A stretch of DNA of 39,772 nucleotides from a virus, in the IMG/VR virus record IMGVR_UViG_3300043446_001327, positions 1 to 39,772 of that record; one strand, written 5' to 3'. The stretch's first letter is position 1; every line of letters starts with the position of its first letter. Below, one piece after another: positions 25,673 through 33,454 of this stretch. A program made the position numbers and the translations under genes. A model generated the notes under the pieces. That model ran no database searches, had not been told where the DNA came from, and was given only the letters and a program-made list of their open reading frames with translations.

Positions 25673-27592
25673 ATGACGATCAATTCGACCACCCGAACTG
25701 CTGGACCCTTCATCGGTAACGGGACGGCTTCCGTCTTTCCGTTCACGTTCAAGGTGTTCCAGGCTTCGGATCTGGATGTCATCAAGCTGACGATCAGCAC
25801 TGGCATTGAGTCCACGCTTGTGCTTACTACCGACTACACCGTCAGCCTGAACGGCGATCAGAACAGCAACCCCGGCGGCAACGTGACCTTGACTGCCGGC
25901 GCGCTGGCGGCTGGTTACACGCTGACGATCACCTCCGACATCGCCAACCTCCAGCCCACGGACCTGACGAATCAGGGTGGGTTTTATCCCGAGGTCATTA
26001 CTGATGCACTTGACCGGGCCACGATCCAGATTCAGCAGATGGCTGATGATCTGACTCGTTCAATCAAGACTCCGATTTCCGATGGTTTGGCGTTGAACAT
26101 GGAACTGCCGACGGCAGCGCAGCGCGCCAATTCGTTCTTTGCGTTTGATGCCAGCGGCGAGCCAACAATGGTTACTGCTGGATCCAGTGGCGCTCCGGCA
26201 ACAATTACACGGCAGACGTTCAGCGGCACGGGATCACAGACGGCGTTTACGCTGGCATCAGATCCTGGCGCGCTTGGTAACAGCGCACAGGTCTACATTG
26301 GCGGCGTCTACCAGCAGCGCAGCACATACACGATCAGCGGCACGACCCTGACGTTCTCAGCTGCCCCGGTGGCCGGGACCGACAACATCGAGTTCGTGAA
26401 CTTCCTGACCGACAACATTGGAAGCACCAGCGCCGATCTGGTGACCTATACGCCAAGTGGAACTGGCGCAGTCGCACGCAGCGCGGCAAGCAAGTTTGGC
26501 GATGTGGTCAGTGTCAAGGACTTTGGCGCCGTCGGTGATGGTGTGACGGATGACACGGCGGCCATCAATGCGGCGTTGCTGGCAAGTCCAGCGGTGTTTC
26601 TGCCCATTGGAACCTACAAGACAACGGCACCCATCATGCTGAATGACAGCAACATTCTTGTCGGCGCCGGCATCACCTCAATCATCAAGAACACTACTGG
26701 CTCATCCGTGATTCGATCCGTTACGCCGACCGGCGCCAGGATCTATCACGTCGGCGGTGGCAACTTCAAAATTGAGGGCAACACGTCTGGCGCAGCGGCC
26801 GGCAGCATCGGCCTGGACATGCAGAACGTGACGTATGCCAGCTGGACTGACGTGTGGATCAATTATGTCGAAACCGCGATCAGGCACGGCAATGGGTATC
26901 CGTCGTACTACAACGACTATTTCACCTGCACGATCACGTCCTGCACAATTGGTATCGACAACTCCAGCGGCGGAAACGAAAACCGATTCACGGCTATGCG
27001 AATTGGCGCCACTACGGGCACCAGCGATCAGGCATGTACGTCCAACACTTATTTGGCATGCGCGATTGAGGGCTTTACGACTGGGCACAAAATTACTGGG
27101 GCAGCAACACAGGCCATTCGCTACATCGGCAGCCGACTGGAATCTGTTGTTGGCGGTGCGGTCGGAATCGACATCAACGCATCTGCACAGCAGACGCAAA
27201 TCCTAAGCCCGTTCTTCAGCGTCGCTACAAACATTGCGGATGCTGGATCCAGTGGCGCAACCGTTCTGTATTCGGACGAATTCAAGATCAACTCTGGAAC
27301 GGCAGCGCAACGCCATGTGGTTTCCAAGGTGGTCAAATCGATTGCATCGCTTGCGCCGCTCACGTGTCGGCAGGAACAATTCACCGTTTCGTCCCTTGGC
27401 GGTGGACTGGCAAATCGAGACATCGTTTCGTTTACCGCGCCTATTTCGTGGCCAGCAAAGGTCATTGCCGGACCAGTCATCAATGGCGGCGCGGGCATCG
27501 TCTATGTGAATCTGTACAACACTGATACGGTCAATACCGCCAACTTCACGGCAGGCGAAACGTATCTGTTTGATTCTTGGCGATATGCCTAA
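25673..27592 (+). CDS. Tailspike: T7 fibre-like N-terminus plus beta-helix
   Basis: This is a 639-residue protein. The N-terminal about 150 residues (INSTTRTAGPFIGNGTASVF ... ITDALDRATIQIQQMADDL) match the virion-attachment domain of T7 gp17-type fibres. A second small beta domain (about 180-260, TFSGTGSQTAFTLASDPGAL) follows. Then comes the pectate-lyase-3-like start of a right-handed beta-helix (KDFGAVGDGVTDDTAAINAA, about 282-301). The shaft ends in a small C-terminal beta domain. It is the receptor-binding protein or capsule/LPS depolymerase. Catalytic residues cannot be located by eye. Confidence 0.85.
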   Translation: MTINSTTRTAGPFIGNGTASVFPFTFKVFQASDLDVIKLTISTGIESTLVLTTDYTVSLNGDQNSNPGGNVTLTAGALAAGYTLTITSDIANLQPTDLTNQGGFYPEVITDALDRATIQIQQMADDLTRSIKTPISDGLALNMELPTAAQRANSFFAFDASGEPTMVTAGSSGAPATITRQTFSGTGSQTAFTLASDPGALGNSAQVYIGGVYQQRSTYTISGTTLTFSAAPVAGTDNIEFVNFLTDNIGSTSADLVTYTPSGTGAVARSAASKFGDVVSVKDFGAVGDGVTDDTAAINAALLASPAVFLPIGTYKTTAPIMLNDSNILVGAGITSIIKNTTGSSVIRSVTPTGARIYHVGGGNFKIEGNTSGAAAGSIGLDMQNVTYASWTDVWINYVETAIRHGNGYPSYYNDYFTCTITSCTIGIDNSSGGNENRFTAMRIGATTGTSDQACTSNTYLACAIEGFTTGHKITGAATQAIRYIGSRLESVVGGAVGIDINASAQQTQILSPFFSVATNIADAGSSGATVLYSDEFKINSGTAAQRHVVSKVVKSIASLAPLTCRQEQFTVSSLGGGLANRDIVSFTAPISWPAKVIAGPVINGGAGIVYVNLYNTDTVNTANFTAGETYLFDSWRYA

Positions 27593-27619
27593 CCTTTGTG
27601 AAACCATTTGGCCTAACCC

Positions 27620-29119
27620 ATGCCCATGACCAAACCAACATCTGAACAGGTCACGTTTCTCGCCTCTGGTACTGGCGCGTCCCAGCGCACGGTGCTGGAC
27701 AAGCTCCGCGAAACATTCAACGTCATGGATTATGTTCAGGGCGATTGGGTGCCAAATGATTCAGCCAAGGATTTCACTCCAACTTTTGCAGCAGCGATTG
27801 CCGCTGTCGCTGCTGCTGGAGGAGGCGTGCTGGAATTTGTTGGCAAAGACAACTATTACTTTCTGACTCGCCCGCCCGAAATTTCTGGCGGCGTATGTCT
27901 TGAAGGCAACCGCTGCATCATTTACAAAAAGTACATTGAAACGGGTACGGGAACATATGCTGGCGCTGAAGGGACAAAGCGCGGCGTGTTCTCGTTTGAC
28001 GGCAACACCAACAACAACACGTTCATCAGAAATTTTTCAATTATCAACGATGGGTGGGATGGTGTTGATACGACCGGCAATGGAAGTGCGATCAGCATTG
28101 TTTCCGATGCTGGAGATAGCAACGGTCCAGGAATCATTTTCATTTCAGGAATTCATTCAACAGCCACATCTACTGGGCTGGCTGCACCGGCAGACTACGT
28201 TTGGTGGAAAACCAATTTCTTCTTTGATGGATCCGAACGTAGAACCTCGCCAATTGGCATTCGTGGCCTTTACGTAAGTGATTGCACATTGTTTACGGCC
28301 GCCGTTGCTTCAATTGAGGCATATGCAGTTGAACATTTGTTTGTGAACTCTGTTGAAGGCAACGTGAATAGGACCGGCGCTGTTGGCGTCAAGATTGATG
28401 GCGGAACTCGTAGCGGAGGAATCGGAGCGCAATCAGATAGGCCAATGTTTACTGGTTGCGATTTTCAGTCCGTGTTTGGATACAAAATCGGAACTGAATC
28501 CGCAGCCACGCATTCGTATGTGCAATCGCCTGTCATTACTGGAACAATTGGTCAGCTTGAACTTGGATCACAAGCATTGTCTCCAACATTGTTTGGATCT
28601 CAAACCAATACGCTTACTACAGCATCTTCGGCATATACGATGGTTACCGAAGATGGTTCAAATTTGAATGGCGCGGTTGCGGTCAATGGAACTTTGACAG
28701 CAAGCGGTCGAATTCTTGCAAACGATGCTGGAATTACCGGTGTCAAATATCCCGTGGGATCAACGGCCTGGGGCGTGGCTCACATCGGAGCAGTCGATAC
28801 TGGCGCATATTCAAATCCAACACTTGCGGCTGGCGAGTCGATCCGAATTACTTGTTCGTCATCGAAATTGTTTGCGGTGTCATTGGGAGGCGGAGCTGCA
28901 TGCTTGTTCTTTGCTGATTACAAATCTGCAACTGTGACCTTGCTTTCAAATCCAAGTAGTGAGTTTACAAACGCTACTGGAACCGCAAACAAAGTCAGCA
29001 TTACCAAGTCCGCAAACAGTCATCAGGTTCGTATTTACAACGAATGGACCGCCACGTCTCAGATTGTGAGCATTTGTTCAATCGGAAACGTGCCAACAAT
29101 CATTTCTATGGGTGTCTGA
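27620..29119 (+). CDS. Second beta-helix tailspike, AT-rich
   Basis: This 499-residue protein begins MTKPTSEQVTFLASGTGASQ and VLDKLRETFNVMDYVQGDW, an anchor typical of spikes that attach to another fibre. A parallel beta-helix pattern follows (FAAAIAAVAAAGGGVLEFVG, then repeated short strands with N and G turns). GC content is visibly lower than in neighbouring genes, with runs such as AATTTTTCAATTATC, suggesting recent acquisition. Probably a host-surface-binding or degrading spike in addition to that at 25673. Confidence 0.75.
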   Translation: MPMTKPTSEQVTFLASGTGASQRTVLDKLRETFNVMDYVQGDWVPNDSAKDFTPTFAAAIAAVAAAGGGVLEFVGKDNYYFLTRPPEISGGVCLEGNRCIIYKKYIETGTGTYAGAEGTKRGVFSFDGNTNNNTFIRNFSIINDGWDGVDTTGNGSAISIVSDAGDSNGPGIIFISGIHSTATSTGLAAPADYVWWKTNFFFDGSERRTSPIGIRGLYVSDCTLFTAAVASIEAYAVEHLFVNSVEGNVNRTGAVGVKIDGGTRSGGIGAQSDRPMFTGCDFQSVFGYKIGTESAATHSYVQSPVITGTIGQLELGSQALSPTLFGSQTNTLTTASSAYTMVTEDGSNLNGAVAVNGTLTASGRILANDAGITGVKYPVGSTAWGVAHIGAVDTGAYSNPTLAAGESIRITCSSSKLFAVSLGGGAACLFFADYKSATVTLLSNPSSEFTNATGTANKVSITKSANSHQVRIYNEWTATSQIVSICSIGNVPTIISMGV

Positions 29120-29120
29120 C

Positions 29121-29255
29121 ATGATCTATCGAAAACACGATGCAGACCACGTTGTGAATGTTGACAATGTGTGGCCATTGATTCCAATCACCAGTCCCGA
29201 ATATGTCGCGTGGCTTGCAAATGGCAACACGCCTATTGAACAAAACCAAGAATGA
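29121..29255 (+). CDS. 44-residue protein between tail fibre genes
   Basis: Starts at ATG 29121, 1 bp after the tailspike stop, and ends with an ATGA overlap into the next fibre gene. The sequence contains VWPLIPITSPEYVAWLANGN, a pattern seen in short C-terminal tail fibre or fibre-assembly proteins. Tight packing on both sides and the recognisable motif support a real gene despite its size. Confidence 0.65.
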   Translation: MIYRKHDADHVVNVDNVWPLIPITSPEYVAWLANGNTPIEQNQE

Positions 29256-30901
29256 TCCGGTCGCATGGTGGCATCTTTGGTCGCAACCCTGCGTTCCAGG
29301 ATGTTGACGTTCAGGGCAATCTGACGGTTGCTGGCACGGCGTCGTTTGGCACGGCAGCATTCACGAATGTCACCATCACCGGGGATCTGTCGGCGTCCAC
29401 GATTGGACTGACCACGCCAGGCTGGGCGTCGTTCACCAACATCGCGTTGCCGTCTGGCGCAATCGGCGACATCCAAATGGTTGGTGCTGGCGTTCGGATG
29501 GTCGTGGACAGTGCGAACAACACCATCAGCATTGGCGATGTCACCGGGTCGGGCGCATCAACCGAAATCGTCATCAACGACGATACTCAAACGATCACAT
29601 TGTCGGGCGCAGTCAGTGCTGGTTCCGTTACGGCATCGACCGTCAATCTGCTGGCATTCAAGGCAACGCAAGGTCCCAACATTGCTATTGGAACCTCGGC
29701 TGGAAATGCTCTTGCCGCGGGCGCGACGGACAACATTCTGATTGGTTCAGCTGCTGGCGATGCCATTACGACCGGGGACAGGATCATTGCGATTGGGGAT
29801 GATGCTGTTGGAGCGGCCACGACGTCGGTGGATTGCATTGGAATCGGGCACAATGCGTTGCTGCTGAACACCGCCAACGGTTCGATTGCAATTGGTGCCA
29901 GGGCGCTGGATGCACTTACCACCGGAACAAACAACGTCGCGCTTGGAACGGATGCCGGCACCGCAATCAATACGGGCGCCAACAATTTCGCTCTTGGAAC
30001 CAACGCGCTGAAGGTTGCGACAACGGTCAGTAGCAATGTGGCTATTGGAACCGATGCGTTGCAGGCAAAGAGCAGCAGCGGTGACGGCAACGTGGCGATT
30101 GGAACCAGTTCGTCATATCGATTGACAACCGGATCGCAGAACACGGCAATCGGATTCCAGTCGCTGTTTGGTGGTGGCGCGGGCCCGAACACTTGCAATG
30201 CAAACACGGCCGTTGGATACAACTCCATGGTTGGCATCACCAGCGGTTCGTACAACTCTGGCATCGGAATCAGTTCGTTGTTCAGCCTGACAACGGGACA
30301 GCAGAACACGGCGGTCGGTACGGAATCGCTGTATTCAATTACGACCACCAGCGACAACACCGCGATTGGTCAGCTTGCCCTGCGCAACGTGACTGGCGGA
30401 ACCGGGAACATCGCCATCGGAATCAACGCCGCCAGGTACAAGACAAGCAGCAACACCAATCACACTACGACCGGCAACTACAACGTCTACATCGGACCGC
30501 AAGCACGGGCCAGCGGGGACTCTGTAACCAATGAGGTGGTGATCGGTGGATTCGATTGTCTTGGTTTGGGTTCCAACACCACGACCATCGGAACTATTGG
30601 TACGACAGCCAACAGGATTTACGGTGTCGCATCCACCGGGCAGGTGGCGCCGACGATTGCAAGCGCCGCGACGATTGCGCCTACGACGTCAATCGTGTTC
30701 ATTTCTGGAATTACCCAGATCAACACGATCACGGCGCCAACGCTGATTACGGGAACGGGAGGGCGAATCACTTTGATTCCCACCGGCTTGTGGACTACCG
30801 GAATCACAGGCAACATCGCACTTGCATCGACTGCGGTAATCAATCGTGCCTTGACAATGACCTACGACGCCGGCACGGCGAAGTGGTATCCGTCCTACTG
30901 A
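29252..30901 (+). CDS. Tail fibre with YadA/Hep-Hag-like head repeats
   Basis: This is a 549-residue protein. The N-terminal part (FQDVDVQGNLTVAGTASFG) resembles phage fibre repeat domains. Residues about 142-410 carry about 16 repeats of roughly 14 residues built on N-x-A-I-G-x-x-A (for example NIAIGTSAG, SIAIGARAL, NVALGTDAG, NTAVGTESL). This is the left-handed beta-roll repeat of trimeric autotransporter adhesin heads. The C-terminus is hydrophobic and beta-rich, without a membrane anchor domain. It is probably a trimeric adhesive fibre that recognises the host. Confidence 0.8.
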   Translation: MIRSHGGIFGRNPAFQDVDVQGNLTVAGTASFGTAAFTNVTITGDLSASTIGLTTPGWASFTNIALPSGAIGDIQMVGAGVRMVVDSANNTISIGDVTGSGASTEIVINDDTQTITLSGAVSAGSVTASTVNLLAFKATQGPNIAIGTSAGNALAAGATDNILIGSAAGDAITTGDRIIAIGDDAVGAATTSVDCIGIGHNALLLNTANGSIAIGARALDALTTGTNNVALGTDAGTAINTGANNFALGTNALKVATTVSSNVAIGTDALQAKSSSGDGNVAIGTSSSYRLTTGSQNTAIGFQSLFGGGAGPNTCNANTAVGYNSMVGITSGSYNSGIGISSLFSLTTGQQNTAVGTESLYSITTTSDNTAIGQLALRNVTGGTGNIAIGINAARYKTSSNTNHTTTGNYNVYIGPQARASGDSVTNEVVIGGFDCLGLGSNTTTIGTIGTTANRIYGVASTGQVAPTIASAATIAPTTSIVFISGITQINTITAPTLITGTGGRITLIPTGLWTTGITGNIALASTAVINRALTMTYDAGTAKWYPSY

Positions 30902-30902
30902 C

Positions 30903-31139
30903 ATGAGCATTGAACCCGAATATCTGACTGGTCTGGAAGATGTCGCGGCGCAGATGCGATCCATCATGGATGGCTCGTTTGTTCAGGACGCGATCATGCC
31001 GGAACCTCTGTCAGCGATCATGGAGCGTCTGGTGGCGCATGTCGAAATCATCGTGCGCATGTATCCCAATGAGAATCTGATCCGGTTTGCCGATGTCGCG
31101 AATCAGGGGCGCGCCTGGATCTTGGAAGGGAATCGCTGA
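30903..31139 (+). CDS. Small helical protein after fibre gene
   Basis: This 78-residue acidic protein has a helical pattern ending YPNENLIRFADVANQGRAWILEGN. Comparable small proteins with RFADVANxGRAWI occur after tail fibre genes in podoviruses, function unknown. It starts 1 bp after the fibre stop and its stop overlaps the next ATG by one base. Confidence 0.6.
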   Translation: MSIEPEYLTGLEDVAAQMRSIMDGSFVQDAIMPEPLSAIMERLVAHVEIIVRMYPNENLIRFADVANQGRAWILEGNR

Positions 31140-31450
31140 TGCCACTGCAATCCGCTCGTACCGTGACGGCCGCAAATCAATGGACTACGCCGCTGAACCT
31201 GATCGGCTGGTTCACCGTCACGATCCGGCGAGCTGACGGGGCGGTGGGATCTTTGGGTGGCACCACCGTCACCGTGCAGCGTTCCGTGGATGGCGGCGCG
31301 TCCTATCAGGACGTGGATCGCTGGACCAAGACGAGCGAGGACATCGGCTTTGAGGCCGATCAAGCCCTTTACACTATCGGGGTCAAGACGGGCGAATACT
31401 CGACCAGCGTATATGTCGGGTTCACATTCGTCGGCAGCGTGCGAGCATAG
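31139..31450 (+). CDS. Small beta-sandwich-like virion protein
   Basis: This 103-residue protein is almost entirely predicted beta strands: WFTVTIRRADGAVGSLGGTT, VTVQRSVDGGASYQDVDRW and ALYTIGVKTGEYSTSVYVGF. The VxxxVQRSxDGGxxWxDV pattern is widespread in small phage tail or head proteins of unknown role. Its position after the fibres suggests a virion part. Confidence 0.6.
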   Translation: MPLQSARTVTAANQWTTPLNLIGWFTVTIRRADGAVGSLGGTTVTVQRSVDGGASYQDVDRWTKTSEDIGFEADQALYTIGVKTGEYSTSVYVGFTFVGSVRA

Positions 31451-31459
31451 GAGATCGGA

Positions 31460-31729
31460 ATGGATCAGCAGATCATCAACTGGGTGTTTGGCGTCGCGTG
31501 CGCGGCAACGGGCTGGGTAATGAAGGTGCTGTGGGATGCCGTGAGCGATCTCAAGCGCGACATGCGCCAGATTGAGCGTGACCTGCCAGGGATCTATGTT
31601 CGCCGCGACGATTTCCGGGATGCGGTTCGCGAGCTGAAGGCGGACATGCAGCACGGTTTCGACAAGGTTGAGGCTGCCTTGGGCGCTCTATCGGAGCGAC
31701 TGGACAAGCAGCAGGATCACAGGGAATGA
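31460..31729 (+). CDS. Membrane-anchored coiled-coil protein, candidate holin or lysis protein
   Basis: This 89-residue protein has an N-terminal hydrophobic segment (INWVFGVACAATGWVMKVLW, about 5-24) and then a long charged helix (SDLKRDMRQIERDLPG, DKVEAALGALSERLDKQQD). Similar short TM-plus-coiled-coil proteins sit in phage lysis cassettes and are annotated as holin-like or of unknown function. It overlaps the lipoprotein gene by ATGA. The topology is clear, the function inferred. Confidence 0.6.
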   Translation: MDQQIINWVFGVACAATGWVMKVLWDAVSDLKRDMRQIERDLPGIYVRRDDFRDAVRELKADMQHGFDKVEAALGALSERLDKQQDHRE

Positions 31730-32241
31730 ACCGTGCTGCCGCCTTGGCCTGTGCTTTGGTGCTGGGCTGCAATCCTGTTCAGCGGATCGCACTCAATACG
31801 AATGAGATCAGCGCGCAAGCGCAAGCATTGTCCGATCACGGGCGGCATATGGGGGACGCGGTTGTCGTTGACCGATCCACGAAAATCCTTGAACTGGCGG
31901 CGGACATTCACGCGACGCTGCCGGACGTTGAGGCGCGCACGCCGGCGTGGATGAGCATGCTGATGTGGTTGGCTGGCGCCGTGGTTGCCGTGGCTGTGTG
32001 CATCATCCTGTGGCAGACCGGGATTGGTCGAACGATCAAGGTGCTGCTGGGCTGGATCCCTGCGCCTATTGAGCGCGAGGCCAAGTTGCTCAAGGATGTG
32101 ATGGACCCCAATCGTCAGGAGGATCTGCGGGAATTCGTGGCGGCCCGCAGGGCTAGTTCGCCGTTGTTTGATTTGGCCTGGCGCAAGGCGAACGACAATC
32201 CAGCCGCTACACAGGAGACGCAACATGATGATGCTCGCTGA
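31726..32241 (+). CDS. Lipoprotein with internal transmembrane segment, spanin-like candidate
   Basis: This 171-residue protein has a lipoprotein signal ending in LVLGC (Cys15 the likely lipidated residue), then a soluble segment of about 58 residues, a strong transmembrane helix (about 75-96, MLMWLAGAVVAVAVCIIL) and a basic cytoplasmic-like tail. Lipid anchor plus C-terminal membrane helix is the arrangement of unimolecular spanins (T1 gp11 type), which join inner and outer membranes in the final lysis step. The intermembrane segment is short for spanning the periplasm and the tail long, so this is a candidate rather than an assignment. Confidence 0.55.
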   Translation: MNRAAALACALVLGCNPVQRIALNTNEISAQAQALSDHGRHMGDAVVVDRSTKILELAADIHATLPDVEARTPAWMSMLMWLAGAVVAVAVCIILWQTGIGRTIKVLLGWIPAPIEREAKLLKDVMDPNRQEDLREFVAARRASSPLFDLAWRKANDNPAATQETQHDDAR

Positions 32242-32338
32242 CTTTTCGTCCTTCCTCGGCTCGCTCTGGTTCGCCGGCCTGGCCTTCGTGGTCGGGCTTG
32301 GTGCGGGTTACGTTCTGCGCAGCAAGAAGCAGCTCTAA
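32225..32338 (+). CDS. 37-residue single-pass membrane protein, possible holin
   Basis: ATG at 32225 follows AGGAG by 7 bp and overlaps the lipoprotein gene end by 17 bp. The peptide is one hydrophobic helix (FLGSLWFAGLAFVVGLGAGY) with a short basic tail (RSKKQL), like very small phage holins or antiholins. It is the last gene before the terminator at 32358-32398 and closes the lysis cassette. Confidence 0.6.
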   Translation: MMMLADFSSFLGSLWFAGLAFVVGLGAGYVLRSKKQL

Positions 32339-32357
32339 TCGCACCCGGGCTGAAATC

Positions 32358-32398
32358 AAGAACCCCCCGCTGTCGGAGCCGGGGGGTTCTTTGTTTCT
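32358..32398. terminator. Strong bidirectional terminator between converging operons
   Basis: A 12-bp stem, 32358-32369 with 32380-32391, and a 10-nt loop are followed by TTGTTTCT on the plus strand. On the minus strand the same stem is followed by TGATTTCA. It ends both the late rightward operon and the leftward recombination operon. Confidence 0.92.
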
Positions 32399-32412
32399 AA
32401 CCACGCCGTGGT

Positions 32413-32616
32413 TCAGGTGGGAACTCTGCGCTTGTGCTTGCGTTCCCATTCAACGATGTCATCCAAGTCGTAGACCACGCGCGCGCGTGATCCGTCTCCG
32501 ATCTTGACGTAGGGCGGCCCCTCATTGTCGGCGCGCCATCGGCGGATGGTGTAAGGCGCGACGCCGTATCGCCGTGCCAGGTCTGCGGTTGAGAGCATCA
32601 CCTTACTCATCTGCAT
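32413..32616 (-). CDS. MerR/excisionase-like HTH protein
   Basis: This 67-residue protein has LSTADLARRYGVAPYTIRRW, the helix-turn-helix of HTH_17/excisionase-type proteins, and a wing (GPPYVKIGDGSRARVVY) with a final DDIVEWERKHK helix. It overlaps the recT stop by 14 bp and is last in the leftward operon. Such proteins act as excisionases or small regulators. No integrase is visible, so regulation or DNA architecture is more likely here. A start two codons downstream (MSKVML) is possible. Confidence 0.8.
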   Translation of the reverse strand: MQMSKVMLSTADLARRYGVAPYTIRRWRADNEGPPYVKIGDGSRARVVYDLDDIVEWERKHKRRVPT

Positions 32617-33451
32617 TCACCTCCACGGTTTCAACCTGCTCGGCTTCGGCGGCCTCGGGTTGTGGCTCCGGCCGCGCAGTCTTGACCGCCATGGTGCGCC
32701 GGAGACGGCTTGTGGGGCGTTCCTGCGCCGGAGGCTCCGGCAGGGCAGGCTGGGCGTTCGCGTCGATCCTGACGGCTCCTGCTGCGTCCTGACCGATTCC
32801 GGTCGCCTCGTTATCGGAATCCAGCACGCGGTCAAGGTCGGCGCTGCTGGGAAGGCGCTTTGCCAGGCGCTTGATGGCTGTCTTCCGCGCCATCTCGTCC
32901 CACCAGTTTGTCCAGGCCGGGCCGTTTGCCGCCTTGCTGGCACGGCGCACCTTCTCGACTTCCGCAACGCTCATCACCTCGCGGTAGATCGCTCCGTCCT
33001 TGGTCTTTGCGATGGCGTACACGGCCACGGCGCGGCCACGGTCTTCGCCCAGGTGGGGCTTGTGCGTGATGCGATCATCGTCACCCAGGGCGTAGTCAAA
33101 CTGATCACGCTGGTACACGACATTCGCGCTGATGGTCGAGAGTTCGCCGCTGTTGCGAATCTTCTTCAGGATGCCGCCGATCATCGGCATGTACTGGAGC
33201 GCGTCGCCAAACGGAACCAGCGCGGCCTCGCGACCGTCGAGCAGTAGACCATCTTGCGCAGCCTTCATGCAGGAACCCAGCAGGCTGCGCCGGTCGGCGT
33301 TGAGAAACTTCGGGTTCATTTGCACGGCCGTGATGACGGTCCGAATGAAACGATCCGCCGGGATCTGCGGCGGCAAAGCAGCGGTGAACTCCGGCTGCAT
33401 GCGGGCGAGCGTGGATCGGAACTGTTCGATTGGAGTGATTGCGGTTGTCAT
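32603..33451 (-). CDS. RecT-family single-strand annealing protein
   Basis: This 282-residue protein has RecT features: AVQMNPKFLNADRRSLLGSC, MKAAQDGLLLDGREAALVPF, YMPMIGGILKKIRNSGELS and WWDEMARKTAIKRLAKRLP. It anneals complementary ssDNA produced by the exonuclease encoded just upstream, for phage recombination and possibly concatemer formation. The C-terminal about 60 residues are Pro/Glu-rich and acidic. A Shine-Dalgarno (AAGGGA) precedes the ATG on the minus strand, 3 bp after the exonuclease stop. Confidence 0.93.
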   Translation of the reverse strand: MTTAITPIEQFRSTLARMQPEFTAALPPQIPADRFIRTVITAVQMNPKFLNADRRSLLGSCMKAAQDGLLLDGREAALVPFGDALQYMPMIGGILKKIRNSGELSTISANVVYQRDQFDYALGDDDRITHKPHLGEDRGRAVAVYAIAKTKDGAIYREVMSVAEVEKVRRASKAANGPAWTNWWDEMARKTAIKRLAKRLPSSADLDRVLDSDNEATGIGQDAAGAVRIDANAQPALPEPPAQERPTSRLRRTMAVKTARPEPQPEAAEAEQVETVEVNADE

Positions 33452-33454
33452 TGG

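Noticed and set aside
29680-30500. Long minus-strand open frame opposite the YadA-like repeats (29587-30360)
   Set aside because: It arises from the regular codon use of the plus-strand repeats. It has no ribosome binding site and opposes a clear plus-strand gene.
25673-30901. Diversity-generating retroelement in the fibre region, as in BPP-1
   Set aside because: No reverse transcriptase gene and no template/variable repeat pair with adenine-directed differences could be found by reading.
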